This document shows, piece after piece, positions 5,946 to 13,213 of a DNA stretch of 13,213 bases. The DNA is from Verrucomicrobiota bacterium. GTDB lineage: Bacteria; Verrucomicrobiota; Verrucomicrobiia; Limisphaerales; AV2. A program made the position numbers and the translations under genes. How positions within the stretch are numbered: position 1 is the first letter of the stretch; each line of letters starts with the position of its first letter. The DNA lies in assembly GCA_003218935.1 (NCBI GenBank), contig QHPA01000161.1:1-13213 (forward strand), in the 5' to 3' direction. A model generated the notes under the pieces. It made no database searches and was not told the DNA's origin. It saw nothing but the letters and a program-made list of their open reading frames with translations.

Positions 5946-7070
5946 CTACACCAGCTTTGCCAGCAATTCGTCGTTCGTCTTGTGCTTTTTGAGCGCAGCG
6001 ATGAGTGTTTCCATCGCTTCGACCGGATTCAAATCCACCATCGTGCGGCGGAGCTTTCGAATCGGCTCGATGTTTTTGCTGGAAAACAACTTTTCCTCTT
6101 TGCGCGTGCCGCTCTTGGGAATGTCAATGGCCGGAAATAACCGGCGATCGGAAAGCTTGCGGTCGAGGATCAACTCCATGTTGCCCGTGCCTTTGAACTC
6201 CTGGAAAATCAGTTCGTCCATGCGCGAGCCCGTATCGACCAGCGCCGTCGCCAAAATGGTCAACGAACCGCCGCCCTCGATTTTCCGCGCGGAGGCGAAC
6301 ATCTTCCGCGGAATTTCCAGCGCGCGAGCGTCAACGCCGCCGGTCATCGTGCGACCGCTGCCGCCATGCACGCTGTTGTAGGCGCGCGCCACCCGGGTGA
6401 GCGAGTCCAGCAACACGAACACGTCTTTGCCCGACTCGACCATGCGGCGGCACCGCTCGATCATGAACCGGGAAAGGCGCACATGCGTTTCCAGGTCCTG
6501 ATCGTTCGACGAGGCAACAACCTCGGCTTTGACCGAGCGTTGAAAGTCCGTGACTTCCTCCGGTCGCTCGTCGATCAGCAGGACCAGAACGTGGACGTCC
6601 GGGTGGTTCGCCGTGACCGCGTTGGCGATCTGCTTGAGAATGGTCGTCTTGCCTGAGCGCGGCGGCGAGACGATCAATCCGCGCGTGCCTTTGCCGAGCG
6701 GCGTGACCAGATCGATGATGCGCGTCTCGATCAGGTCGGGCCCGGTTTCGAGCTGGAACTTTTCCGTGGGATCGATGGTCGTCAGATTTTCGAACCGCAC
6801 CGCCTTGGTGTATTCGGTGAACGGCATGCCGTTGACCTTGTCCACCTCGCGCAGTTGCGGGCTGGTGCCGCGGTGCGGAGGCTGCAGCGGACCGGCCACC
6901 AACGAACCTTCGCGCAGGAAGTTTTTCTTGATCGTATCTGGCGTGACGAAGATGTCGGTCGGTTTGGGTTGAAAGTGGTTTTCCGCCGAGCGGAGAAAAC
7001 CGAATCCTTTTTCGGAAATTTCCAGATAGCCGGTACCGTAGTCCGGCGTGCCATTGGCCTTAGTGCTCAT
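5946..7070 (-). CDS. rho: Transcription termination factor Rho
   Basis: Rho is the hexameric RNA-dependent ATPase that ends transcription of untranslated RNA. Counted from the ATG at 7070 it has 374 residues: a short N terminus, a cold-shock-like RNA-binding domain (about 12-62; YLEISEKGFGFLRS, then TDIFVTPDTIKKNFLREGSLV), and the RecA-like motor. The motor has Walker A SPPRSGKTT (135-143), Walker B VLLIDERPEEV, R-loop-like LLDSLTRVARAYN (220-232), Q-loop TGGVDARALEIPRK (243-256), and GGSLTILATALVDTGSRMDE with EFKGTGNMEL. It is shorter than the 419-residue E. coli protein because the N-terminal helical bundle is lacking or reduced. A GTG at 7124 or ATG at 7115 would add up to 18 poorly conserved residues; MSTKANG is preferred because the RNA-binding domain follows at once. 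The 197-base upstream gap allows for Rho's usual leader-based autoregulation, but no motif proves it here. Confidence 0.96.
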   Translation of the reverse strand: MSTKANGTPDYGTGYLEISEKGFGFLRSAENHFQPKPTDIFVTPDTIKKNFLREGSLVAGPLQPPHRGTSPQLREVDKVNGMPFTEYTKAVRFENLTTIDPTEKFQLETGPDLIETRIIDLVTPLGKGTRGLIVSPPRSGKTTILKQIANAVTANHPDVHVLVLLIDERPEEVTDFQRSVKAEVVASSNDQDLETHVRLSRFMIERCRRMVESGKDVFVLLDSLTRVARAYNSVHGGSGRTMTGGVDARALEIPRKMFASARKIEGGGSLTILATALVDTGSRMDELIFQEFKGTGNMELILDRKLSDRRLFPAIDIPKSGTRKEEKLFSSKNIEPIRKLRRTMVDLNPVEAMETLIAALKKHKTNDELLAKLV

Positions 7071-7267
7071 AGTTCGATTGTGTTTGTCTGAAGGACCTGT
7101 CCCAGCTCGTGGCATGAAAGCCACATGAATTTTGAATTTAGGGAGAACCGCCGCCCCGAACCATTACGAAACCACAGCCCTTTCTTGAAGCGACCGGTTT
7201 TGGACCTGTGACAAAGGACTAATACGGTCAATCGCCTATCAACGCAACAAGTATTTTTTGGCAAATT

Positions 7268-8251
7268 TCAGCCGCCCACCTCCGCCTTGGCCTCCGCCGC
7301 CAGCGGCGTGCTCAGATAACGCTCACCTGTGGAGCAGGCGACCGTCACGACCATTTTGCCCTTGTTTTCGGGTCGCTTGGCTACTTCGATCGCCGCCCAA
7401 ACATTGGCGCCGGAGGAAATGCCCGCCAGAATGCCTTCTTCCTTGGCGAGACGGCGGGCCATGGCGAAGGAATCCTCGTTCGTTACCTGAATGCACTCGC
7501 TGATTTGTGGATTGCCCTTTTCGTCCTTCAGATGCAGGTTCTTGGGAATGAATCCGGCGCCGGTGCCTTGAATCTTGTGTGGACCAGGCTTCAAGGCCCG
7601 ACCGGCCAGGCATTGGGAGATGACTGCGGAATCCTTCGGCTCCACCGCGATGGCCTGAAACGACGGCTTCCGCGGCTTGATGACTTCGTAGCAACCGGTG
7701 ATGGTTCCCCCGGTGCCGACCGCGGACACCAGGATGTCCACCTTGCCATCGGTGTCGGCCCAGATCTCTTCCGCCGTGGTCTGGCGATGGATCTGTGGGT
7801 TGGCCGGGTTGTCGAATTGCTGGGGAATCCATGAATTCGGAATTTCCTTGGCCAACTGCTCGGCTTTCGCGATGGCGCCCTTCATGCCTTCAGCGCCCGG
7901 CGTGAGCACCAGCCTGGCGCCCAGCATCGCCAGCAACGTGCGCCGCTCCAGCGACATGGTTTCGGGCATCGTGAGGATCAGCTTGTAGCCCTTGGCCGCC
8001 GCGACGAACGCCAGCGCGATGCCGGTGTTGCCGCTGGTCGGCTCAATGATGGTCGTTTCCCCGTCGATGATTCCGCGCTTTTCGGCATCGTCAATCATCG
8101 CCATGCCGATGCGGTCCTTGACGCTGCCAAGCGGATTGAAAAATTCGCACTTCAAAAGAATCGTCGCCGGCACTCCCGTCGTCACTTTGTTCAATTTCAC
8201 CAACGGGGTGCGTCCGACCGTTTCAACGATGGTATTGTAGATTCGACCCAT
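7268..8251 (-). CDS. cysK: Cysteine synthase A (O-acetylserine sulfhydrylase)
   Basis: This PLP enzyme converts O-acetyl-L-serine and sulfide to L-cysteine and acetate in the cytoplasm. From the ATG at 8251 it is 327 residues, normal for CysK. The start [20 protein letters not shown] matches the family N terminus. The PLP lysine is K45 in NPLGSVKDR. The substrate loop TSGNTG (72-77), the phosphate-binding GTGGT (179-183), and GISSGAN near the C terminus are present. The frame stays open 36 codons further upstream to 8359, but that extension has no family similarity and would overlap the ClC gene, so the internal ATG is chosen. The extra C-terminal residues end AEAKAEVGG. It lies 104 bases after the ClC gene on the same strand. 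A CysM-type paralogue is possible but the motifs favour CysK. Confidence 0.95.
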   Translation of the reverse strand: MGRIYNTIVETVGRTPLVKLNKVTTGVPATILLKCEFFNPLGSVKDRIGMAMIDDAEKRGIIDGETTIIEPTSGNTGIALAFVAAAKGYKLILTMPETMSLERRTLLAMLGARLVLTPGAEGMKGAIAKAEQLAKEIPNSWIPQQFDNPANPQIHRQTTAEEIWADTDGKVDILVSAVGTGGTITGCYEVIKPRKPSFQAIAVEPKDSAVISQCLAGRALKPGPHKIQGTGAGFIPKNLHLKDEKGNPQISECIQVTNEDSFAMARRLAKEEGILAGISSGANVWAAIEVAKRPENKGKMVVTVACSTGERYLSTPLAAEAKAEVGG

Positions 8252-8300
8252 AAAAAGGCTGGTTCCGGCGAAAACCGACCGATTTGCGTGCGGGGATAGT

Positions 8301-8316
8301 GGCGGATTATTCCGCC
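8301..8316. promoter_or_regulatory. Perfect 6-bp hairpin in the cysK leader
   Basis: GGCGGA and TCCGCC pair around a four-base loop (8307-8310) about 50 bases before the cysK ATG. On the minus strand no T-run follows, so it is not a standard terminator for the ClC gene. A TTTTTT (8325-8330) lies on the plus-strand side but no plus-strand gene ends there. It may be an RNA structure in the cysK leader or a dyad operator. Confidence 0.3.
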
Positions 8317-8355
8317 GGGGCAAGTTTTTTCTGCCGTCCCCGGGGCGAAGCGCGC

Positions 8356-10149
8356 TCATCCTCGCTCACGGATATGCTCTTCTTCGAACCGTCTCAAGCG
8401 AGCGTTCATCACCGCCGTGCGCCCCAAGTAGCCGAGAACATTCCGCGGGTTGTCGCGGCCGACCACGGGCAAGCGGCCAATGTTGTGTTGAAGCATAATT
8501 GAAATCGCCTGGTGCAGGACCTCATCGGGATACGTCACGATTAAATCACGCTGGCCGGCTTCCAGCACCGTCATTTTGCCCTCCGAATTGTTGTCCAGCG
8601 AACGGATGACGTCGCCGCGCGTGATGATGCCGGCCAGGTCTCCTTGTTCATCGACGATTAAGGTCGCCTGCCGTCTGGCGACGGGAGACTCGCCGGAGGC
8701 GATCAAATCGGCAAATGCCGTCACCTTCAGGTCGGCGGGTATGACCGGCATGTTTTTTTCCATCACTTCCTCGACGCGGAGCAGTTCGAAATGGTCGATG
8801 CTGTATTCGCGGGTGATGTGATGGCCACGGCGCGCAATTTTCTCGGTCAGGATGGAGCGCTTCAGCAAGAGCACCGTGACAGTTTGCGCCGCGACGCAGC
8901 CGATCAACAGCGCAGGCAACGCATTCAAATCGTGGGTCAATTCCAGCGTGAACACCAACGCTGTGAACGGCGCGCGCATGGTGCCCCCCATCATCGCCGC
9001 CATGCTGACCATCGCCCATAGGCCGGCATCGCCGACGGGAATCCACTTCGACTCCAGCGCGCCCAACGCCCCGCCGATGATGAGCAACGGAGCCAGCACG
9101 CCGCCCGAAGTGCCCGATCCCAGCGCGATTGACCAGACCAGCGCTTTGCCGACCAAAAGTCCGATGAGTAGCGCGCCGGCCAGTTCTCCGCGCAGCAGTT
9201 GGTGAATGACGTCGTAGCCCACCCCGAGGACTCGCGGGTCCATCCATCCTCCAAGACCGACGAATAACGCGCCAATGACCGGCCACCACATCCAGTGGAT
9301 CGGCAGCTTTTCAAACAGGTTTTCGCACCCGTAAACCAGGTTCGTCAGCGCCCCCGAAGCCAGTCCCGCGATGACGCCCACGAACAAGGCCGTGACGAGC
9401 GCCTCAACGTTCAGCGCGCCGTGGGCCGTCACGAGAAAGACCGGGCCCAGGCCCATCAACTTTGCCCGCAATGCCCCGGCGACAGCCGAGGCCGCGGCGA
9501 CCGGTATGAAGCTGCGTGGTTTCCATTCGAACAGGAGCAACTCCACGGCAAACAACACCGCCGCCACCGGAGCGGAAAAAATCGCCGACATGCCCGCGGC
9601 GGCGCCGGCGACAAGCAGGGTCTTTCGTTCCGATGCGGACAGGTGAAAGAACTGCGCGATGAGCGAGCCCAAAGCCCCGCCGGTCATGATGATCGGCCCT
9701 TCGGCACCGAATGGCCCGCCGGTGCCGATGGAGATGGCGGATGAAATCGGTTTGAGCAACGCGACCTTGGGCTCGATTCGGCTGCGTCCAAGCAAAATCG
9801 CCTCCACCGCCTCTGGGATGCCATGTCCGCGAATTTTCGGCGAACCATACCGCGCCATCAAACCGATGATCATCGCGCCCATCATCGGCGCGAGCACGAC
9901 GAAATAGCCCAGATGATGCCCAACAGGTGTCGCGGCCGGGTTGGTGGACAACCGATGATAAAAAGTCAGGTTTGTGATAAGCGCAATCAGCCAGACCAGT
10001 GCGGCGGCGACGACCGCGCTGACAGCCCCGATTCCGAGCCCGACCAACGAAAGGACCAAAACCCGTTTGTCGGTGCTGAAGTCGGAGAGTTCATGCTTCG
10101 TTCTCCTGCCGCCGATGGTCGCCTTTGCTACAACTGCGTTTGAAGTCAT
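8356..10149 (-). CDS. ClC-family chloride channel/transporter with two CBS domains
   Basis: This 597-residue inner-membrane protein moves chloride or a similar anion. It has the ClC helix set from about 30 to 430 and two cytoplasmic CBS domains (about 463-520 and 527-588) that usually sense adenine nucleotides. Signature blocks are RGHGIPE (107-113; GSGIP in E. coli ClC), the gating-glutamate segment GAEGP (148-152, E150) and GTSGGVLAP (346-354). Alignment by eye of VLFAVELLL with the E. coli ILFIIEEM places Leu204 at the internal proton glutamate E203, and [11 protein letters not shown] places Leu434 at the anion-coordinating Tyr445. These substitutions hint at channel-like or altered coupling, but this is inference. 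The ATG at 10149 gives a normal N terminus. The 122-base gap upstream separates it from the small basic protein gene, and possible weak promoter elements TTGTTC-N17-TAGATT precede the start. Confidence 0.93.
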   Translation of the reverse strand: MTSNAVVAKATIGGRRTKHELSDFSTDKRVLVLSLVGLGIGAVSAVVAAALVWLIALITNLTFYHRLSTNPAATPVGHHLGYFVVLAPMMGAMIIGLMARYGSPKIRGHGIPEAVEAILLGRSRIEPKVALLKPISSAISIGTGGPFGAEGPIIMTGGALGSLIAQFFHLSASERKTLLVAGAAAGMSAIFSAPVAAVLFAVELLLFEWKPRSFIPVAAASAVAGALRAKLMGLGPVFLVTAHGALNVEALVTALFVGVIAGLASGALTNLVYGCENLFEKLPIHWMWWPVIGALFVGLGGWMDPRVLGVGYDVIHQLLRGELAGALLIGLLVGKALVWSIALGSGTSGGVLAPLLIIGGALGALESKWIPVGDAGLWAMVSMAAMMGGTMRAPFTALVFTLELTHDLNALPALLIGCVAAQTVTVLLLKRSILTEKIARRGHHITREYSIDHFELLRVEEVMEKNMPVIPADLKVTAFADLIASGESPVARRQATLIVDEQGDLAGIITRGDVIRSLDNNSEGKMTVLEAGQRDLIVTYPDEVLHQAISIMLQHNIGRLPVVGRDNPRNVLGYLGRTAVMNARLRRFEEEHIRERG

Positions 10150-10271
10150 GGCTGAAATCTATTTTCCACAAACGCGCGGAACAATCTCTTTCTCGGAGGC
10201 AACGTTGGTGAAAACAGACCTATAAGAAGAGCGCGCCAGAAAACAGGCCGGCACAACCAGCCGCGACACGT

Positions 10272-10370
10272 TCAAGCCTTGGCCGTGCGTGCCTTGGTGG
10301 CGGTCTTCCTGCGCTTAAGATAGCGGGCACGTCGCTTGCGTTTTTCGATTTTATTGTATTGCTTGCCCAT
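10272..10370 (-). CDS. Small highly basic protein (MGKQYNK family), 32 residues
   Basis: A 32-residue frame reads MGKQYNKIEKRKRRARYLKR and then RKTATKARTAKA, ending in TGA. Nearly half of the residues are Lys or Arg, with none of the hydrophobic core expected for a folded enzyme. The start MGKQYNKxxKRxRRxxYxKR resembles short conserved proteins I recall from Verrucomicrobia and related phyla, of unknown function. Such composition is typical of ribosome- or nucleic-acid-binding proteins. A GGAAAG about ten bases before the ATG is an acceptable ribosome site. It is the last minus-strand gene, divergent from the lipoprotein gene 44 bases away. Codon choice mixes AAG, AAA and CGC normally, so chance seems unlikely. 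Confidence 0.75.
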   Translation of the reverse strand: MGKQYNKIEKRKRRARYLKRRKTATKARTAKA

Positions 10371-10414
10371 AAATCTTTACTTTCCGCGGATGATTCGCTT
10401 GTTTAGCGGCGAAT

Positions 10415-10948
10415 ATGAAGATCCGCCCTGTCCGGTTCAATCCCTATTTTTTTTTGCTGGCCGTTGCAATGGTTGCCGGTTGCAAAACGACCGGCGAACG
10501 AAACCGGGACAGGGCCATCAGCACTTTCCGCCTTCATTTGGAAGGCAATCCTGGCGGCACCGAACCCACCGCGGTCATCCAGATCGCCGGAGTTGAACTC
10601 TACGTGGACAACCTTCCTTTCCTGGACGAAACAAGCGTCACCAATGCCGCGGTCGTTGATACTCGCGACGGGGGCTTCGCCATTCAGGTCCAATACGACC
10701 GTCACGGAACATTGGTCCTGGACTCGGTCACCACGGAAAACCGTGGCCGGCGAATAGCGATTTTTACACAATACGGCGCCCGCAAATTAGAGCACAGCCG
10801 CTGGCTGGCCGCTCCTTATGGTTCCCCGATAACTGACGGCGTGCTCATCTTCACCCCGATGGCAACCCGACAGGAATCCGAAGAAATCGTCCTGGGCCTG
10901 AACAACGTGGCCAAAAAGATCGGCAAACGAAACAAGTATTCGTCGTGA
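10415..10948 (+). CDS. Lipoprotein with SecD head-like domain
   Basis: A 177-residue predicted lipoprotein. The basic start MKIRPVRFNP, a hydrophobic stretch YFFLLAVAMVAG and lipobox VAGC (Cys23) show export and lipid attachment; Lys at the next position favours the outer membrane by the Asp+2 rule known from enterobacteria. The C-terminal half (about 85-170) resembles the P1 head subdomain of SecD/SecDF: IQVQYDRHGTLVLDSVTTEN, then GRRIAIFTQYG, then PITDGVLIFTP and a helix with RQESEEIVLGLNN. The family pattern is strand, 'T-x-x-N-x-G-R-x-x-A-I', 'I-x-x-G', then a helix. No SecD membrane part is present, so it is a stand-alone copy. Its stop overlaps the start of the M23 peptidase gene, so the two are probably co-expressed and may act together at the envelope. 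Function is unknown. Confidence 0.8.
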   Translation: MKIRPVRFNPYFFLLAVAMVAGCKTTGERNRDRAISTFRLHLEGNPGGTEPTAVIQIAGVELYVDNLPFLDETSVTNAAVVDTRDGGFAIQVQYDRHGTLVLDSVTTENRGRRIAIFTQYGARKLEHSRWLAAPYGSPITDGVLIFTPMATRQESEEIVLGLNNVAKKIGKRNKYSS

Positions 10949-11964
10949 ACCGTCTCGCCTGTTGTTTCCTGCTTGTCCTCCTGGACGCCCTGACGCCGTT
11001 ACCAGCCGCGGCCCAACAACCGTTCCGCCTCCCGACTGCTAATCACGCCCTGTTTGAACCCGGCAGCGAAGAAAAGTTTTTTGCCAGCACAGTCGGCAAA
11101 CCCTGGACCACCGGCACGTTCGGTTGCGTGCGCTCGGACGGAAGGCAAATGCACGAAGGTCTCGACATCAAATGCCTTCAGCGCGACTCGCGCGGCGAAC
11201 CTGCCGACCCGGTCATGGCCACCGCCGACGGCGTCGTCGTTTACCTCACCGCCAAGCCGTCGCTCTCGAACTACGGAAACTACATCGTCCTGCGTCATCA
11301 CATCGAAAGATTGGAAATTTATTCGCTCTACGCGCACCTGAAACGGATCAGAGAGGGCCTGAAAATCGGCCAGGATGTCAAAGCCGGCGAGACCATCGCC
11401 ACCATGGGCCGCACCACCAACACGCGCCAAGGTATCTCCAAAGACCGCGCTCACGTTCACTTCGAGCTGAACCTCTTCGTCAACGACCGCTTTTCGACCT
11501 GGTACAAGAAAGCATTTCCCAACCAGCGTAACGATCACGGCGAATGTAACGATCAAAACCTGTTGGGATTGGACCCCCGCCTCATTCTGCTCGACGAACA
11601 CAAGCCGGCAACCAACTTTAGCGTGCTGGATTTCATTCGCAAACAAACCGAGCTTTGTCGGGTGCTGGTGTGCGCCACGAATTTTCCCTGGCTGAAACGC
11701 TACGCGCCTCTCGTTCAGCCCAATCCACTCGCCGAAAGCCAGGGCGTGGCCGGCTACGAAATTTCACTGAACTACAACGGTGTTCCTTTCCGCCTCGTGC
11801 CGCGCGCCGCGTCTGAGATTAAAAGCAAAATCAGGTTTCAACTCCTCTCCGTCAACGAGGCGGAATATCGCAGGAATCCCTGTCGCCGACTGATCGTCAA
11901 ACGCGGCGACCACTGGCAGCTGGCGAGGAACGGCGAGTATTTGCTGGAGCTTTTGACCTATTGA
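10945..11964 (+). CDS. Secreted M23-family (LytM-type) metallopeptidase
   Basis: A 339-residue exported protein. An N-terminal signal peptide (MNRLACCFLLVLLDALTPLP) has a likely cleavage after AAA (21-23). The M23 domain occupies about 60-200: H70 and D74 in MHEGLDIK, H131 in YAHLKR, and the HxH motif at 170-172 (AHVHFEL) give the zinc ligands H70, D74 and H172 and the catalytic histidines. These enzymes usually cut peptidoglycan cross-links or serve as non-catalytic activators; here the full active-site set is present. The C-terminal 130 residues (about 205-339) are not recognised. The start is GTG at 10945, overlapping the lipoprotein stop as GTGA, which indicates translational coupling. 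The gene ends LLELLTY, and that short 3' sequence recurs at 13095. Confidence 0.88.
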   Translation: MNRLACCFLLVLLDALTPLPAAAQQPFRLPTANHALFEPGSEEKFFASTVGKPWTTGTFGCVRSDGRQMHEGLDIKCLQRDSRGEPADPVMATADGVVVYLTAKPSLSNYGNYIVLRHHIERLEIYSLYAHLKRIREGLKIGQDVKAGETIATMGRTTNTRQGISKDRAHVHFELNLFVNDRFSTWYKKAFPNQRNDHGECNDQNLLGLDPRLILLDEHKPATNFSVLDFIRKQTELCRVLVCATNFPWLKRYAPLVQPNPLAESQGVAGYEISLNYNGVPFRLVPRAASEIKSKIRFQLLSVNEAEYRRNPCRRLIVKRGDHWQLARNGEYLLELLTY

Positions 11965-11997
11965 ATCTCTCCGCTCCTGCGGCCAAAGAAAAATGTT

Positions 11998-12026
11998 TTG
12001 GCGGTTGGCAACAATTCGGCTAGAGT
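11998..12026 (+). promoter_or_regulatory. Promoter of the prepilin-like gene
   Basis: TTGGCG (11998-12003), a 17-base spacer and TAGAGT (12021-12026) match the sigma-70 layout; RNA would start near 12033, about 24 bases before the ATG at 12057. The same -35 element and spacer length recur at 13159-13187, which strengthens the call. Confidence 0.5.
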
Positions 12027-12056
12027 TATACGAGCAGGCCGATTTCGTTACCGTTC

Positions 12057-12971
12057 ATGTGCCGTCATGCGAACATCCAGGGTCCGAACCTTCGTTCATC
12101 CAACGGAAAGGATGGAGTGCAACGCCTCGCTTTTACGTTGATTGAACTGCTGGTGGTCATCGCGATTATCGCCATCCTGGCTGCTTTGCTCCTGCCCGGA
12201 TTGAGCAAAGCCAAGGCGCAAGCGCTGAATGTCGCGTGCCTGAACAACCTGAAACAACTCCAGGTCTGTTGCCACTTGTATGCGCTGGATCATAACGACA
12301 CTTTGCCACCCAACAATTTCGTTTACGACGTCGACTCTGGCGGACCCTCCATCGGCTTCAGTTCCAACGTAACCTGGTGTCCAGGAGTGACTCGTTTCGA
12401 CACGACCCCGGCCAACATCCAGCGCGGTTTACTTTTTCCCTACAACAGTTCTGTGGCCATCTATCATTGTCCAGCGGACAGATCGACGGTCGAAACCATC
12501 AACGGAACCAAACTGCCTATGCTGCGAACGCGGAGCTATAACATGAGCCAGTCGATCAATGGACTTCCAATCTACCCTGATAACGCTGTCCAGCTTATTT
12601 ATCCGCCAAGTTTCCAAAAAGAGTCATCTATCAATGACCCGTCGCCCTCGCAGTTGTTTACCTTCATCGACGTCCACGAGAACGGCATTCTGGATTCGCT
12701 CTTCGGCATACCCCCGTCCGGCTGGAAGTTTTGGGATGCAGATGGCAATGAGCTGGAGGCGACCTGGTGGGATTTACCGGCAGGCCGGCACAACCAGGGC
12801 TGCAACTTTTCCTTTGCCGATGGCCACGTGGAGCACTGGAAATGGGCGGCCCCCAAGATATTTGAGAAGGTCGGCCAACCTGTCGCGAACCAAACCGAGT
12901 GGAAAGACTTCCACCGCGTCCAAGCGGATGTGCGGCCTGCAACAGATCCGATTTTTCTTTTGGCTCAATGA
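12057..12971 (+). CDS. Prepilin-like protein with N-terminal methylation motif and H-X9-DG domain
   Basis: A 304-residue protein of the type II secretion/type IV pilin-like class abundant in Verrucomicrobia and Planctomycetes. The prepilin peptidase site is A25/F26 in [20 protein letters not shown], with the conserved E30 five residues into the mature part; Ala replaces the usual Gly before the cut. A single hydrophobic helix (26-48) precedes a large extracellular domain containing cysteines at 61, 71, 72, 108 and 138 and, at the end, [20 protein letters not shown], where H245 and D255-G256 form the H-X9-DG signature. The exact function of these paralogues is unknown; pseudopilin-type surface fibres are the usual guess. 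The ATG at 12057 has no Shine-Dalgarno. A GTG at 12117 follows AAGGA and would give a five-residue leader more typical of pilins, so the start is uncertain. Confidence 0.9.
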   Translation: MCRHANIQGPNLRSSNGKDGVQRLAFTLIELLVVIAIIAILAALLLPGLSKAKAQALNVACLNNLKQLQVCCHLYALDHNDTLPPNNFVYDVDSGGPSIGFSSNVTWCPGVTRFDTTPANIQRGLLFPYNSSVAIYHCPADRSTVETINGTKLPMLRTRSYNMSQSINGLPIYPDNAVQLIYPPSFQKESSINDPSPSQLFTFIDVHENGILDSLFGIPPSGWKFWDADGNELEATWWDLPAGRHNQGCNFSFADGHVEHWKWAAPKIFEKVGQPVANQTEWKDFHRVQADVRPATDPIFLLAQ

Positions 12972-12991
12972 CCCTCGCCGCGGAAGGGTCA
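12969..12991 (+). terminator. Hairpin at the prepilin stop codon
   Basis: TGACCCT (12969-12975, including the stop codon) pairs exactly with AGGGTCA (12985-12991) around a nine-base loop. No U-run follows, so it is either a Rho-dependent or RNA-stabilising hairpin, not a canonical intrinsic terminator. Confidence 0.4.
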
Positions 12992-13213
12992 CTCGAGTGG
13001 GTTGCTAAAGGTATTCTCCGCTGAATGTCGGGTGCGGGCACTCCCTCCAACCGGTCCACTGCGGGACCACCCTCTCGTCTCATCCGGCCAGCAGTTGCTG
13101 GAGCTTCTGACTTGATGAATTACCGGATCACCGACCGGCGGTGTCGAACGAAAATACTTTGGCGGACGGCGCCGCTTCAGTTAAACTCGTCGACTGGACG
13201 GTCTTGTTATCGC
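12972..13213. other. Non-coding tail of the window: 3' fragment copy and next promoter
   Basis: No convincing gene lies in these 242 bases. They hold the hairpin above, a 19-base stretch at 13095-13113 that repeats the 3' end of the M23 peptidase gene (11941-11959) with two differences, and a promoter-like element near the end. The layout copies that of the stretch between the M23 gene and the prepilin gene. Confidence 0.5.
13159..13187 (+). promoter_or_regulatory. Second prepilin-type promoter at the window end
   Basis: TTGGCG (13159-13164), a 17-base spacer and TAAACT (13182-13187) repeat the arrangement at 11998-12026, each preceded by a GAAAAT-like stretch. It should drive a plus-strand gene starting just outside the window, possibly another prepilin-like protein. 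Confidence 0.4.

Noticed and set aside
7071..7124. N-terminal extension of Rho from GTG at 7124
   Set aside because: It would add 18 residues of no recognisable domain; the ATG at 7070 leads directly into the RNA-binding domain. It cannot be ruled out fully.
8301..8330. Intrinsic terminator (hairpin plus TTTTTT) on the plus strand
   Set aside because: No plus-strand gene ends there, and for the minus-strand genes the T-run is on the wrong side.
8252..8359. N-terminal extension of CysK up to 8359
   Set aside because: The extra 36 residues lack family similarity and would overlap the ClC gene; the start [16 protein letters not shown] is typical.
1..13213. CRISPR arrays, tRNA/rRNA genes, insertion sequences, phage genes
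   Set aside because: I saw no regular spaced repeats, RNA gene signatures, transposase motifs or terminal inverted repeats.

Overview
The window looks like chromosomal DNA from a verrucomicrobium, probably a Pedosphaera/Limisphaera-like member. The evidence is a prepilin-type protein with the C-terminal H-X9-DG signature that is heavily amplified in Verrucomicrobia and Planctomycetes, a tiny basic MGKQYNK-type protein of the sort seen in that group, a WYL regulator of the same flavour, and a Gram-negative-style lipoprotein. The assignment rests on recalled family resemblance, not on a search.

The left part (1-4700, minus strand, transcribed right to left) is a bacterial proteasome and Pup-type tagging operon. 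In transcription order it holds the ring ATPase ARC/Mpa, the deamidase/depupylase Dop, a 57-residue ubiquitin-like tag, the proteasome beta subunit PrcB, and the alpha subunit PrcA, which runs off the left edge. The tag (1119-1292) is too short and low in complexity to catch the eye. It ends Thr-Gly-Gln rather than the actinobacterial Gly-Gly-Gln/Glu, and so matches the UBact type of Pup described for Gram-negative lineages. pup/prcB and prcB/prcA are joined by ATGA stop-start overlaps. The ligase PafA is not present and probably lies beyond position 1. The expected scheme is that Dop deamidates the terminal Gln, PafA attaches the tag to lysines, ARC unfolds tagged proteins, and PrcA/PrcB degrade them. 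The system class is known; the variations noted here are the tag C terminus, the ARC tail, the unexplained ARC-Dop gap and the adjacent WYL regulator.

The middle (4810-10149, minus strand) holds a WYL-domain transcription regulator next to the proteasome operon, a roughly 30-codon remnant resembling the start of an MtfA-type peptidase, transcription terminator Rho, cysteine synthase CysK, and a ClC chloride transporter with two CBS domains. A 32-residue basic protein follows at 10272-10370.

The right part switches to the plus strand at a short divergent gap (10371-10414). A lipoprotein with a SecD-head-like domain overlaps by four bases with a secreted M23-type peptidase. A prepilin-like protein with its own promoter comes next. 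The last 240 bases carry a hairpin, a short copy of the M23 gene's 3' end, and a second copy of the prepilin-type promoter that should drive a gene just outside the window. No rRNA, tRNA, CRISPR array or insertion sequence was seen, and no gene-free stretch exceeds 300 bases.
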